Shown: positions 9,125 to 18,594, numbered from the stretch's first letter. The stretch: DNA of 64,000 bases from Indibacter alkaliphilus LW1 (GCF_000295935.2 NZ_ALWO02000045.1:1-64000); one strand, 5' to 3'. Made by a program: numbers and translations. Notes: generated by a model from the sequence alone, not told the origin.

Positions 9125-10510
9125 ATGAACAAATATATTGATCTTATACAGCAAACTTTTGACTTTCCTACCAAAGAATTTCATGTAGATAACAATGAAT
9201 TGCACTTCAATGGAGTCAATTTGATGGAAATCATCAAAGAATACGGTACTCCGCTGAAGCTGACCTACCTTCCAAAGATTTCCGAAAACATACAGAATGC
9301 CAAGACCTATTTTGGCAATGCCATTCAGAAGCATGATTACAAGGGCAAGTACACCTACTGCTATTGCACCAAGTCGTCACATTTTAGTTTTGTACTCGAT
9401 GAAGCTTTGAAAAATGATATCCATATAGAAACCTCTTCTACTTTTGATATTCCTTTGGTGCGTAACCTATACGAAAACGGTAAAATCACCAAGGAGACTT
9501 ATATCGTCTGCAACGGCTTCAAACGTGACCTGTACAAGCAATATATCACCGAATTGCTCAATGATGGTTTCGTGAATTGCGTTCCTGTCCTGGATAATCT
9601 GAGTGAAATTGATTATTACCTGGAACATGTGAAGGTTCCTTTCCAAGTGGGTATCCGGATTGCTGCTGATGAGGAACCGAAATTCGGTTTTTATACATCT
9701 AGATTGGGAGTGCGTTACAATGACATCATCAAGCTGTATGAGGAAAAAATCAAGGATAATCCCAATGTAAGCCTGAAGATGCTCCATTTCTTTCTCAATT
9801 CAGGAATCAGGGATACAGCCTATTATTGGTCCGAGTTGACGAGGTTTATCCAAAAGTATGTGGATCTCAAAAAAGTAGCTCCTTCTTTGGATACCATGGA
9901 TATTGGGGGAGGATGGCCGATCAAGACCAATGTGTTTTTTGACTATGATTACCAATACATGGCTGAACAGATTGTCAAGAATATCAAATGGATGTGTGCC
10001 AAAAACCATACCCAAGAACCTCATATTTTCACTGAATTTGGAAGCTATACAGTAGGGGAGAGTGGAGCAGTACTTTATTCCATATTGGATGAAAAACTGC
10101 AGAATGACAAAGAGCTTTGGTACATGATTGATGGTAGTTTTATTACCCAATTGCCGGATAGCTGGGGTCTCAATCAAAAATACATCATGCTTGCCGTGAA
10201 TAACTGGGAAGAAGAGTACCACAATATCAACCTGGGAGGCTTGACATGTGACAGTATGGATTATTACAACTCGGAAGCCCATCAGTTCAATATCTACTTG
10301 CCTAAGGTAGAGAAGAAAAAACAGTACATAGGCTTTTTCCATACCGGCGCTTATCAGGAATCTCTAGGCGGGTATGGTGGAATTCAGCATTGCCTGATTC
10401 CGGCGCCCAAGCATGTGATCATCGATAGAGACACAGATGGAAGTATCAAGCATTGGTTGTTTGCCCCTGAGCAAAACTCAGAGAGTATGTTGAAAACTTT
10501 AGGATATTGA
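9125..10510 (+). CDS. speA: PLP-dependent arginine decarboxylase-like protein
   Basis: 461 residues from the first in-frame ATG (9125); upstream in-frame sequence offers only a TTG. It is a fold-type III (alanine racemase-like) PLP decarboxylase: the likely PLP lysine is in YCTKSSHFS near the N terminus, a glycine-rich phosphate loop is in DIGGGWPI, and FTEFGSYTVGES lies further on. Length and pattern fit the short Bacteroidota SpeA-like enzymes rather than the 630-660-residue E. coli type. It would make agmatine from arginine for polyamine synthesis in the cytoplasm. A strong terminator follows directly. Decarboxylation of a related substrate is possible. Confidence 0.75.
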   Translation: MNKYIDLIQQTFDFPTKEFHVDNNELHFNGVNLMEIIKEYGTPLKLTYLPKISENIQNAKTYFGNAIQKHDYKGKYTYCYCTKSSHFSFVLDEALKNDIHIETSSTFDIPLVRNLYENGKITKETYIVCNGFKRDLYKQYITELLNDGFVNCVPVLDNLSEIDYYLEHVKVPFQVGIRIAADEEPKFGFYTSRLGVRYNDIIKLYEEKIKDNPNVSLKMLHFFLNSGIRDTAYYWSELTRFIQKYVDLKKVAPSLDTMDIGGGWPIKTNVFFDYDYQYMAEQIVKNIKWMCAKNHTQEPHIFTEFGSYTVGESGAVLYSILDEKLQNDKELWYMIDGSFITQLPDSWGLNQKYIMLAVNNWEEEYHNINLGGLTCDSMDYYNSEAHQFNIYLPKVEKKKQYIGFFHTGAYQESLGGYGGIQHCLIPAPKHVIIDRDTDGSIKHWLFAPEQNSESMLKTLGY

Positions 10511-10511
10511 T

Positions 10512-10550
10512 CAAAAAAGGCCTTAATTTCAAAAATTGAGGCCTTTTTTG
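10512..10550 (+). terminator. Bidirectional-looking rho-independent terminator
   Basis: AAAAAAGGCC..., loop, then GGCCTTTTTT form a long A/T-flanked hairpin directly after the stop codon of the decarboxylase gene. It closes that transcription unit. Confidence 0.85.
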
Positions 10551-10609
10551 AACTATTGAGGGTTTCTTTTGGTATAATATCTACGACTTTTACCATATAA
10601 AGAATTACA

Positions 10610-10933
10610 ATGGTTTCGGTTTTATATTCATTCATTTCCATTTGGCTTCTTGCTTTTTCCATTCAGGATGGCGTAAAAGTTGTTTATCTGGAATGTAAAC
10701 CGGATGATCTATCAGGTAGGGTTGTTTATCAAAAAAAAGGCAAAGACATCTATGAGCGGGCAGAAAAAATCATCAAAGATGCTGAAGAAGAACTATGCCA
10801 ATATGCAGTTTCCAAAAATATGGACCTGATAGAGGTTTATGTTACCGAACAAGTGCATGGTCAAATTCCTACAGAGTCCCAAAAAGGCGAAGTAGGGCAC
10901 GTGACTTTGTTGGTATTGTTTAAGAAAACTTAA
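10610..10933 (+). CDS. Hypothetical 107-residue protein
   Basis: ATG-started, 107 residues. The first 20 residues are hydrophobic (VSVLYSFISIWLLAFSIQD), possibly a signal or anchor; the remainder is a charged alpha/beta-like stretch containing KDIYERAEKIIKDAEEEL and ending in a hydrophobic strand. I do not recognise a family. It stands alone between a terminator and a weak hairpin (GCAAAT...ATTTGC, about 10938-10975). Confidence 0.55.
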   Translation: MVSVLYSFISIWLLAFSIQDGVKVVYLECKPDDLSGRVVYQKKGKDIYERAEKIIKDAEEELCQYAVSKNMDLIEVYVTEQVHGQIPTESQKGEVGHVTLLVLFKKT

Positions 10934-11196
10934 CAGGCAAATTTCTCATCTTGAGTCTCGTTTCAAGATTTGCAGTAATTTATTTCGTATTTTGCGAAAT
11001 CTTAATCTAAAAACTATCAATAAATTCTGATTTAGCTCGACCTCTGTCTAGAAAAATTATTAAGAATTTAATCAAAGTAGGTATAAACTCCTGGCTTTTG
11101 TAAAGTAGTGTAAATGTGGATTCAATCCTGCCTGGAAGGGATTCCACCCCGATGAACCGGGACAAGATTTGACCATTGAAAAACAATTATAAACAA
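10934..11196. other. Intergenic region before the envelope cassette
   Basis: Holds a hairpin after the 107-residue gene, a small ATTTCG/CGAAAT inverted repeat (10982-11000), a GTGGA/TCCAC hairpin near 11115-11145 and a CCCGATGAACCGGGACAAG stretch. The reverse complement of a stretch near 27167-27185 resembles this last sequence closely, which suggests a small dispersed palindromic motif. The promoter for the cassette should lie here, but no exact consensus box was found. Confidence 0.4.
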
Positions 11197-13149
11197 ATGA
11201 AAAAAACGCTTTCTTTATTATTTCTTCTTGTCATTGCTTTTTATGCTGAAGCGCAGCAAACATATTCTGGAGAGTACACATTCAATGGTTTAAGAGGAGA
11301 AGGTGTTTTCGAGTTTGTAGAAGGTGAAGGAGATGCAATTATCAAGCAAGGGGAATTCAAGTTTCTCCGAAAAGAGATAGATGTAGAAGACAGAACTGTT
11401 TTTTATAAAACCGAAGTTTATGGATTTTATGATCAGGACTTAAAAACAGGAAAATGGGAATATCAGGATGAAGTTCACCGGGCAGAGTTAGAAGATGTTA
11501 TTGAATTTAAGCTTGAATATGACCTTAACAGTGAACAGATAATTTTAACTGCAGAATACAAGGAAGGTGTTCCACACGGGAAGTGGATTTTTTTGGAGAA
11601 CGAGTTTAGGGATGGTAAGCTATCACCAAAATCCCAGGCAGATGATTTTAATTTCAATAATGGAGACATTCAAGGTCGCTTTCAATATAGAGCCTTTGTA
11701 GAAGGAAAGACCCATTTTATCAGGGGAGAAGTCAATAGGCAAGGCTACATGAACGGAGAATGGACCTTTGTGTACAGAGAAGGGGATATTCTAGTGTCAG
11801 AAGTAAGGAAATATGAAAATGGTTTTCTGCTAGGGGTAGTCAAAAGGGATCTCGAGACAAACAGTCTCATAGAAGAAGTGGTTTTTTATCAGACAATCAG
11901 AAAACTAAATGCGGTCAATGCAGGAGAAAATAAAGGCTTTAGAGTTTCAGAGGAAAAGTTTGGAATTCAATTTAACGATGGCTTTTTATCCGGTTCTGAG
12001 CAATTTGCAGTTCAGGAAGAGGGGAATGATTTCATCAACGAATTTTTGACAAATATACTTCGCTACGATGCCAAATTTGTCAATGAGAGAGGTGAGCTTG
12101 TAGAATATCCGCTTCACACGAAAAAGTTTGTTTTTGAATTAAGTAGAAATGAGCAAAGAATAGTAGAAGACCTTCCAGGGAAATTTGATGAACTTCAAAC
12201 CACAGTAAGAGATTATGCAGAGAGGAATGCCCTGCGTTTGAACAGGCAAAAATCAGATTCACTTTCTTTTGCCTATGATTTTTTTCAGCATCAGGTGGAA
12301 CGCTTGGCTGAGTTCAACGAAATAATGGGGCTTTTTAGAACCAAGCAAATCCAGTTTTATGATTTACAATACCTTGCGAGTGAAGGGTTACCATTTTTGA
12401 AAGAATTGGACTTGATAGAATATACATTTGAAGACAGTACACTCACGAAAGAGATTGAATACAAAATAGGTGATATAGAGGAGAGTTTTTATTCTGCCCT
12501 TTCGGACTATATTTCTCAGATGAGTGATGTTACCTCTAAGGTAAAGGCATATGTAGACAATTCCCTGACCAGAATTGAAAGAGATGATGATCTAAGAAGC
12601 ATAGAAGCCCAGATCCGGGAAAGAAAAGACGAGCTGGAAGAAAAATTCCTTGAGGATGAAGAACAGGATCAAATGACCAAAGAGATTCTTCAGGCCATTC
12701 ATGACAATATTCTGGAAACTGGTTTTGATCAGTTGAATGAGCGCTATGCGAAAGAGGAAAACTTTGATGAGAAGAAAGAAACAGCAAGAGTCATGTTGGA
12801 TCTTTTGGATGAAATGGAAAGTCTTTATGAGCCTTTAAGTGAGATAAGTCAGAGAGCTGAAAGACTGGATCAGCTCTACATGGAAGAAATATTCAATCCA
12901 TTTACTTACACCAGATATGATCAAAGGGCAAAGCCTAGACTTTATGAGAGTGCTGAAAAAGTAATGGAGTATTACATTGATGAGCTCAAATCAGAAAGTG
13001 ATTATACCCAAATCAAAAGTTGGGTTGCAAAACTCGATAGACTTTTTGAAAGAATGGGTGAATTAAGGGAGGCTGATACCAGACGGGAAGAAAGAAGAAT
13101 AAATAGAAGACAGTCTGTAAGCAGGATAGAATCATTGTTAGAGCTATAA
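11197..13149 (+). CDS. Secreted repeat/helical protein, cassette pair 1
   Basis: 650 residues from the ATG at 11197 (the longer ORF begins at a TTG). A signal peptide (MKKTLSLLFLLVIAFYAEAQ) is followed by MORN/YwqK-type repeats in roughly the first third (GKWEYQDE, HGKWIFLENEF, NGEWTFVYREGD). The remainder is long, charged and mostly helical, Glu/Lys/Arg-rich, ending SRIESLLEL. It is a diverged paralogue of 15311-17302 and, like it, lies 13 bp before a DUF2490 gene. Probably periplasmic or outer-membrane associated. Function unknown; I see no catalytic motif. Confidence 0.8.
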   Translation: MKKTLSLLFLLVIAFYAEAQQTYSGEYTFNGLRGEGVFEFVEGEGDAIIKQGEFKFLRKEIDVEDRTVFYKTEVYGFYDQDLKTGKWEYQDEVHRAELEDVIEFKLEYDLNSEQIILTAEYKEGVPHGKWIFLENEFRDGKLSPKSQADDFNFNNGDIQGRFQYRAFVEGKTHFIRGEVNRQGYMNGEWTFVYREGDILVSEVRKYENGFLLGVVKRDLETNSLIEEVVFYQTIRKLNAVNAGENKGFRVSEEKFGIQFNDGFLSGSEQFAVQEEGNDFINEFLTNILRYDAKFVNERGELVEYPLHTKKFVFELSRNEQRIVEDLPGKFDELQTTVRDYAERNALRLNRQKSDSLSFAYDFFQHQVERLAEFNEIMGLFRTKQIQFYDLQYLASEGLPFLKELDLIEYTFEDSTLTKEIEYKIGDIEESFYSALSDYISQMSDVTSKVKAYVDNSLTRIERDDDLRSIEAQIRERKDELEEKFLEDEEQDQMTKEILQAIHDNILETGFDQLNERYAKEENFDEKKETARVMLDLLDEMESLYEPLSEISQRAERLDQLYMEEIFNPFTYTRYDQRAKPRLYESAEKVMEYYIDELKSESDYTQIKSWVAKLDRLFERMGELREADTRREERRINRRQSVSRIESLLEL

Positions 13150-13162
13150 GTTTAGGAAATAG

Positions 13163-13993
13163 ATGAGTTTTAAAAAATTAAAATTAGGGCTTGCGGTCTT
13201 TGTTTGTATCGTTTGCTTTTCTGAAAACGCCCAATCTCAAGGTCAAACCCCGATCGTCGTTCCTGACGGGAAAACAACCGTTCCTACCACAACTGAAAAC
13301 TGGAATGGACTTTACTTGAAACTAAGGATGACGGATAAGTGGTGGTGGTACCAGGAAAACCATTACAGACGAAGAAATAGTGTCAACAATAATTGGGATT
13401 TTGTAGGGAGAATGAGCCAATTGTACAATAGATTTGGGTTTACTTATCTATTCACAGATAATTTTGAGGTTACTTTCGGTCCTACGCTTGTATGGCAGTT
13501 TTCACCGGACAGAGGAAACCCGGAATTTGTTGATTCAGTTTTTGATACCCGTTTTTGGCATCAGTGGCTCATGACTCAAAGTATAGGCCCAGTTAAGGTT
13601 TTACATCAGTTTAGGTTTGAGCATAGATTTCAAAGAGACAACAGGGTAGGGTCTGAATATGAGTATAAGGATAGATGGAGATATAAAATCACCGGTTATA
13701 TTCCAATTAACAAGCCGAGGATGGAAAATAAGACCTTTTTTATTGCACCATCCAATGAGTTTTTCTTTCAATCCAGCAGACAGTCATGGAATATATTTGA
13801 AGAGAATAGGGTGTATACTGCTGTGGGATACACTTACAATAATTATATGTTTTTTGGTGGTCACATGTGGACTTACGGACCTACAAGTACACCCGGAACC
13901 TATAGAGACAGGCATATCATAAGACTCAATGTCATGTATACCATTGACTTCAGAGAAAGAAGAAGACCTTTGACCAGAGATTTTGCCTTTTAA
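13163..13993 (+). CDS. DUF2490-type outer-membrane barrel protein, pair 1
   Basis: 276 residues with a signal peptide ending near ENAQSQ. Alternating aromatic/charged strands (WWWYQENHYRRRNS, FRFEHRFQRDNR, DRWRYKITGYIPI) are typical of DUF2490 barrels, and the chain ends in a terminal Phe (RDFAF). It starts 13 bp after the repeat protein, so the two are likely co-translated. Family function is not established; probably an outer-membrane beta-barrel partner of the preceding protein. Confidence 0.8.
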   Translation: MSFKKLKLGLAVFVCIVCFSENAQSQGQTPIVVPDGKTTVPTTTENWNGLYLKLRMTDKWWWYQENHYRRRNSVNNNWDFVGRMSQLYNRFGFTYLFTDNFEVTFGPTLVWQFSPDRGNPEFVDSVFDTRFWHQWLMTQSIGPVKVLHQFRFEHRFQRDNRVGSEYEYKDRWRYKITGYIPINKPRMENKTFFIAPSNEFFFQSSRQSWNIFEENRVYTAVGYTYNNYMFFGGHMWTYGPTSTPGTYRDRHIIRLNVMYTIDFRERRRPLTRDFAF

Positions 13994-14014
13994 ACAACCA
14001 TTTTGAAAATTGAA

Positions 14015-14479
14015 ATGAATAAAATATTAATTGTTTTTGCTTTTCTCCTGCTATCATTTTCCTCTTATGGGCAATATAAGGAACAGTTCAGAGCCATGCA
14101 TGGATATGAAATGGGTGTGGATAAGGGTTTTTTTGGAATAAATTTCACTGGAGAGTATTTCCCCTTAAATTATTTTTCAATAGCTCCTTCATTCACATTT
14201 TTCACTCCGGCCACGGGAAATGCTAGGGCGTTTGATTTAAATGCTAGGTACTATTTGACAGAAAAGGAGAGTCAGTGGTATGTGACTTCTGGTTATGGGC
14301 ATTATACAAGGGCCTTTGAGTTTAATCCCATAGGAAGGGAGTCCTTCAATTCACTCAATCTCGGTGGAGGTGGAATGATAAAATTTATTGATGAAATAGG
14401 TATCAACCCTGAGATTAGGTACCAATTGGGAAGAAATGATCTTCTTTTTAAAGTTAGTATAGTGTATTTTGTAAATTAA
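14015..14479 (+). CDS. Small outer-membrane beta-barrel protein
   Basis: 154 residues from ATG 14015 (the ORF opens at a TTG four codons earlier). Signal peptide MNKILIVFAFLLLSFSSYGQ, then amphipathic strands with aromatic ends (FGINFTGEYFPLNYFSIAPSF, RYYLTEKESQWYVTSGYG). Ends FKVSIVYFVN, a barrel-like last strand. It follows the DUF2490 gene by 21 bp in the same operon. Specific function unknown. Confidence 0.7.
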   Translation: MNKILIVFAFLLLSFSSYGQYKEQFRAMHGYEMGVDKGFFGINFTGEYFPLNYFSIAPSFTFFTPATGNARAFDLNARYYLTEKESQWYVTSGYGHYTRAFEFNPIGRESFNSLNLGGGGMIKFIDEIGINPEIRYQLGRNDLLFKVSIVYFVN

Positions 14480-14611
14480 TTATTCAGAAAATTACATTTT
14501 TGAATTTACATTTTTGATTTAAGAATAGGCATAATACTTGTTTATTTTTCGAGGTATGGCAAATCAATCGATTTGTCCAGTTTATTTCTTTGCCTTATTT
14601 CAATGTATTAA

Positions 14612-15307
14612 ATGACAATACCTCTATCACTGAAAATCCTTTTATTTTATTCTATTTGTTTTGTTATTCCAGAGACTTTATCAGCCCAAATAATTGGAGA
14701 AGAGTTGCATGAAGAATTGGATTCTGAAGAAGAACCATTTAGCATTTCAAACTTACCGTACTTTTTAGATGATGTTATGCTGCTTGCAGGATTTAACTCG
14801 GGAAATGTTTATTGGAGTAATCATTTTAGAGAGCTAAGAAGTTCGGGTGGGTTTCAAATCGGTTTTGAAGGATTTATACCATTAGGTCAAATTACTTTTC
14901 TTGACTATGGGATTCAATATGCTCAAAGGAATTTCAAACATGGAAAGCAAGAAATTTTATTCAAAAACCATTTTCTAGACTTTCCTATTTATGCATCTTT
15001 TATGCTTCCTGAACTTAGATCTATTGATTTGAGATTTTTTTTGGGAACACAGTTCAGCTATAGGCTTTCTTCCGAACAAAGTGAAATATATCCGCTATTA
15101 AGTAATGATAGCTTTCAATATGATCCAACTAGATTTAATAGGTTTGATTCGGGGATGACTTTTGGATTGAGTGGCGAAAAGGGAAATTTCTTTTTTAGGT
15201 TGAGGTCGTTTGTAGGTATTAGTAAAATAGATAGAATGGATCAAGGTTCGATGAGTGCTTTTTTTATAGAAGGTGGATATTTTCTATTTAGAGGATTAAG
15301 ACAATAA
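14612..15307 (+). CDS. Outer-membrane beta-barrel protein (PorT-like)
   Basis: 231 residues. Signal-like N terminus to about residue 25 (ETLSAQ), an acidic stretch (EELHEELDSEEEPF), then barrel-like strands (GGFQIGFEGFIPLG, LRFFLGTQFSYRLSS). The general pattern fits Bacteroidota PorT/opacity-like barrels. It ends 3 bp before the second repeat-protein gene and appears to lead the second half of the cassette. Confidence 0.65.
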   Translation: MTIPLSLKILLFYSICFVIPETLSAQIIGEELHEELDSEEEPFSISNLPYFLDDVMLLAGFNSGNVYWSNHFRELRSSGGFQIGFEGFIPLGQITFLDYGIQYAQRNFKHGKQEILFKNHFLDFPIYASFMLPELRSIDLRFFLGTQFSYRLSSEQSEIYPLLSNDSFQYDPTRFNRFDSGMTFGLSGEKGNFFFRLRSFVGISKIDRMDQGSMSAFFIEGGYFLFRGLRQ

Positions 15308-15310
15308 GTT

Positions 15311-17302
15311 ATGTTCAAAAAATTGATAAATATATTCTTTCTGGTTTTTGTATCAATGTCCATACATGCTCAGAGAGCGAGCATTATGGAAAGGGATACT
15401 ATTTATTTGGATGAATTCTTTGGTGTTGAAAAATTTGAACACTTGATACAAGATACCTTAATAATCAAACATGGGAATTATTCCTTTTCCTCGGAATTGT
15501 TTAATGAATTATTAGTCAATAAGATTTCAAAATTGGAGGTGAATGGAAAATACAAGGGTAACTATTATCAAGGTACTTGGCAATATAAATTGACAGAACT
15601 GGAGGTAGATATTATTGGGATTAGAGAAGCAAGGAATATGTCTTTGGAGTACATACTGAATGGTACTGAAAAAAATGCTTCACTCGATTATAACGAAGGT
15701 TTACCAAATGGCTTGTGGAAAATTGGAATTGTTAAAATTAATGAAAATAGAAGAACACCTGAAATCACAGGTGGTCAATTTATTTTTGATCATGGGGTGG
15801 CAATCAATGATTTTACTTTTGACGATCCTCAAAATCATTATTTTGTTCGTGGGGTTTTAAATGAAGAGGGTTTTTTTGATGGAGATTTGATATTAAGGTT
15901 TAAGCGTAACAGAGAAGAAATTAAAGAAACCAGGTTTTACCAGAATGGGTTTTTGTTAAAATTGTCAAGATTTAATGAATCTAAAGGAGAACTTGAAGCA
16001 GAAATCATATTCAACGATGTTCAAAAACAACTTGAAGATGCAGATGGTAAAATTGAAGAAATCAACTTTACCATAAGTCAAGAAGGTTTTGGAGTATTGT
16101 TTCAAAACGGGTATAATTTAAATGATAACAAACTTACAGAACAGGAAGAAGGAAATCTTATTTTAGAAGAGGTTATTGAACGATATAGGAAATTTTCTAG
16201 AGGTCATGACCAAGAAAGAGAAGAGCCTAAATTCAACCTTACCCGCCGATTTAAATTTATTTATCCGGAAGAAGAGGGGAAATTGATTAGGAATGTACGT
16301 CCTCGGCTAAATATCATGCTTGAGGAGTACAATGACTTTTTAAGTAATGCCAAATTTATTCTGAATAGAGAAAGGATGGATAGTCTTCCATATATTTTTG
16401 GATTTATTGACCATGCCCGCCGAAAGGCACAAGATATGTTGGATGTTATAGCATTGACTGAGGATGGGTTCTTTGATTTTCTCTATAGACCTAATTATTA
16501 CCCAAATGGACTTCCCAACCTGAATCAAGCTGATAGCTTTAACTATGAAGAAGCCGGGGAAGAAAAAGAAGCGGAATTTGATTTGGGGATTTATGTTGAT
16601 TCTCCATACAGGATTATGGAGCAAATAGAAGTTTTCACAGATACCCTAAAGCAACAAACGGACGAATACTTGGACTATGCCTTTATGGAGATCAGGATTT
16701 TTGATGAACAGGCAACGATTGATAGCCTTGATAATCAGATTGTTCAATTGAAAAGCAAAGCAGATGCTTTATATTCATTTTTACAGGTGATTCCGGAAGA
16801 CAGAACATTTGAGGAAATGCCCTTGGATTACAGAGTCTACAGAGTAATTCACAACAATTCCCTTCAAAGACTTCAAAATGAATACTTGGATGCAGAAAAT
16901 TATGATGAAAAGGTAAAAGTAGGGGAAGAACTTACCTGTATGTTGGATTACCTAATCGACCAGCATGAAGAAATTCTTTTCATAGAAGAAATGCCAGACA
17001 GATTGGATAAAGAGTTTACCAGATTTTCACCCAATCCATTCTTTGAAAGAGATATAGAGACCAAAATATTACCTGCTATCTATGGCAAAGGAACTGGCCC
17101 GCTGTTCAAATATTATGCAGAAAACTTATTTGAATCCAGGAACTGTAAAGATTTACAAAGCAACCTGGAAAAATTCAGGAAGCTTGAAAATAGACTTAAG
17201 GAACTGGTGAAAAGAAGTGATACTGAAGAGGTGGTAAGATTGGACCGTGCCTTAAGAAGGGAAAATATTCCAAACCGAATTGAAAGATTATTGAACCTAT
17301 AG
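15311..17302 (+). CDS. Secreted repeat/helical protein, cassette pair 2
   Basis: 663 residues. Signal peptide MFKKLINIFFLVFVSMSIHAQ, an N-terminal third with MORN/YwqK-like repeats (YYQGTWQYKL, LPNGLWKIG, FFDGDLILRF) and a long charged helical remainder. It aligns along its length with 11197-13149; for example FQNGYNLNDN...QEEGN here matches FNDGFLSGSE...QEEGN there, and both end in R-ESLLEL/RIERLLNL. This makes them diverged paralogues. It lies 13 bp before its own DUF2490 gene, the same spacing as pair 1. Function unknown. Confidence 0.8.
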   Translation: MFKKLINIFFLVFVSMSIHAQRASIMERDTIYLDEFFGVEKFEHLIQDTLIIKHGNYSFSSELFNELLVNKISKLEVNGKYKGNYYQGTWQYKLTELEVDIIGIREARNMSLEYILNGTEKNASLDYNEGLPNGLWKIGIVKINENRRTPEITGGQFIFDHGVAINDFTFDDPQNHYFVRGVLNEEGFFDGDLILRFKRNREEIKETRFYQNGFLLKLSRFNESKGELEAEIIFNDVQKQLEDADGKIEEINFTISQEGFGVLFQNGYNLNDNKLTEQEEGNLILEEVIERYRKFSRGHDQEREEPKFNLTRRFKFIYPEEEGKLIRNVRPRLNIMLEEYNDFLSNAKFILNRERMDSLPYIFGFIDHARRKAQDMLDVIALTEDGFFDFLYRPNYYPNGLPNLNQADSFNYEEAGEEKEAEFDLGIYVDSPYRIMEQIEVFTDTLKQQTDEYLDYAFMEIRIFDEQATIDSLDNQIVQLKSKADALYSFLQVIPEDRTFEEMPLDYRVYRVIHNNSLQRLQNEYLDAENYDEKVKVGEELTCMLDYLIDQHEEILFIEEMPDRLDKEFTRFSPNPFFERDIETKILPAIYGKGTGPLFKYYAENLFESRNCKDLQSNLEKFRKLENRLKELVKRSDTEEVVRLDRALRRENIPNRIERLLNL

Positions 17303-17315
17303 ATTTCAAACCTAT

Positions 17316-18116
17316 ATGAAGAAAATTTTAATTTTGACCTTTTTATCCTTCTTTATAGGTGTTGCACATACATTTGCACAAGAGGATGATCTGGAGTTTT
17401 TGGACAACAGAATCATGTATACCAAGTACTACATTTCTGATTTTTTCAATGATACCACCAAGTGGGCATGGGAAGCAGATGTGGTCTATAGAAGACAGAG
17501 TCAACTGGGAGCAGGGGACATCTGGGATGCACCATTGAGACTTAGTATCAGGCCTTGGATCGCCTATCAGTTTACTAAACTGACCAGAGTAAGTTTGAAC
17601 CCAATGGGTATTTTCTACTCTGCTCCAAGGTATCCACAGGAATCTGATCTGGACAGGCCCTTTGAGAGAGAAATGAGGACTACCCTTCAGATCAACAATT
17701 ATGTGTATTATGGCAGATACAACTTTACCCACAGGTTGAGGTTTGAGTCCAGATGGAGAGACATTGATGGGGAAGGAAGGCCCAACCATAATTGGAGGGT
17801 CAGGTATAGGTTGAGAACCAGAATTCCCTTAAACACAGACTACTTTTATACCAACAATACATGGTATATCTCCCAATATTCTGAAATGCACGTCGAATTT
17901 GGAAGGGATTACGGAACTAACTTTTTTTCCCAAAACAGAAATTATATTGGAGTGGGTTACAGGTTTTGGGAATGGACCAGACTGGAATTGGGCTATATAG
18001 TTCAGCTCAATACCAGAGGAAACAACAGGCAGGTTGACCTTTCCCAAGGGCCTATGTTTTATCTGTTTATGGATGTCCTGAGCAGGAATAAGAGAAGGTA
18101 TAATTATAGTTTTTAG
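17316..18116 (+). CDS. DUF2490-type outer-membrane barrel protein, pair 2
   Basis: 266 residues. Signal peptide ending VAHTFAQ, then strands rich in Arg and aromatic residues (WEADVVYRRQSQ, YNFTHRLRFESRWRD, NWRVRYRLRTRIPL), ending NYSF with the terminal Phe common in outer-membrane barrels. Paralogue of 13163-13993. Last gene of the cassette; the right inverted-repeat element begins 49 bp later. Confidence 0.8.
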   Translation: MKKILILTFLSFFIGVAHTFAQEDDLEFLDNRIMYTKYYISDFFNDTTKWAWEADVVYRRQSQLGAGDIWDAPLRLSIRPWIAYQFTKLTRVSLNPMGIFYSAPRYPQESDLDRPFEREMRTTLQINNYVYYGRYNFTHRLRFESRWRDIDGEGRPNHNWRVRYRLRTRIPLNTDYFYTNNTWYISQYSEMHVEFGRDYGTNFFSQNRNYIGVGYRFWEWTRLELGYIVQLNTRGNNRQVDLSQGPMFYLFMDVLSRNKRRYNYSF

Positions 18117-18165
18117 AAGTGAGAATCAAGGCAGGCAAACCTCTGATGTCATTATGAGTATATAC

Positions 18166-18319
18166 CATTTAGGGGAATGTTCAGAAAGGAAATAACAGTT
18201 GGTGTACGTCATCCTGAGATTTTAAACTTTGACATTTACAGAAAATCAAATGACAAAAGGTTTCACGCAGTTGGCGCAACGAGGTCGCAGCGATCGCCGT
18301 GAGAAATAGCTATTTGTCA
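18166..18319 (-). repeat. 154-bp inverted-repeat element, right copy
   Basis: Reverse-complement partner of 8787-8940, same length. Read on the minus strand it starts TGACAAATAGCTATTTCTCA and ends GAACATTCCCCTAAATG. Together the two copies bracket the arginine decarboxylase gene and the envelope cassette. Confidence 0.85.
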
Positions 18320-18329
18320 ATGATACCAA

Positions 18330-18366
18330 GGAAGAATCTCCTACCTTTTTTTTCAGAGACTCTTCC
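18330..18366. repeat. REP-like hairpin
   Basis: GGAAGAATCTC (18330-18340) pairs with GAGACTCTTCC (18356-18366), one mismatch, around a T-rich loop. The right arm runs into CTTCGTCAGAGTGACG. The rest of 18367-18594 shows no gene or clear structure. Confidence 0.5.
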
Positions 18367-18594
18367 TTCGTCAGAGTGACGATCCCTCTATATCTGTCAA
18401 AGGTAAGAGAAGCGAGAGACGAGAAAAGAGATGACATGGCCTGCTATTCAAAATAGCTCCGTCATTTTCCCTTCGTAAACCGGATATCTGAGGACTGTTA
18501 CCGATAAATCAGAAGTCAAAACCATTGATATTGAGGGGAGTTTCAGAAGTGGTGCATTGAAAGATTGATCGCTCTGTAACTTTTTATATGTCTG

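Noticed and set aside
11100-11180. Riboswitch in the leader of the envelope cassette
   Set aside because: A GTGGA/TCCAC hairpin is visible, but no conserved core of a riboswitch class could be matched.
18246-18437. 63-residue minus-strand open frame over the right inverted repeat
   Set aside because: It runs through the repeat element and the REP-like hairpin and has no recognisable protein features.
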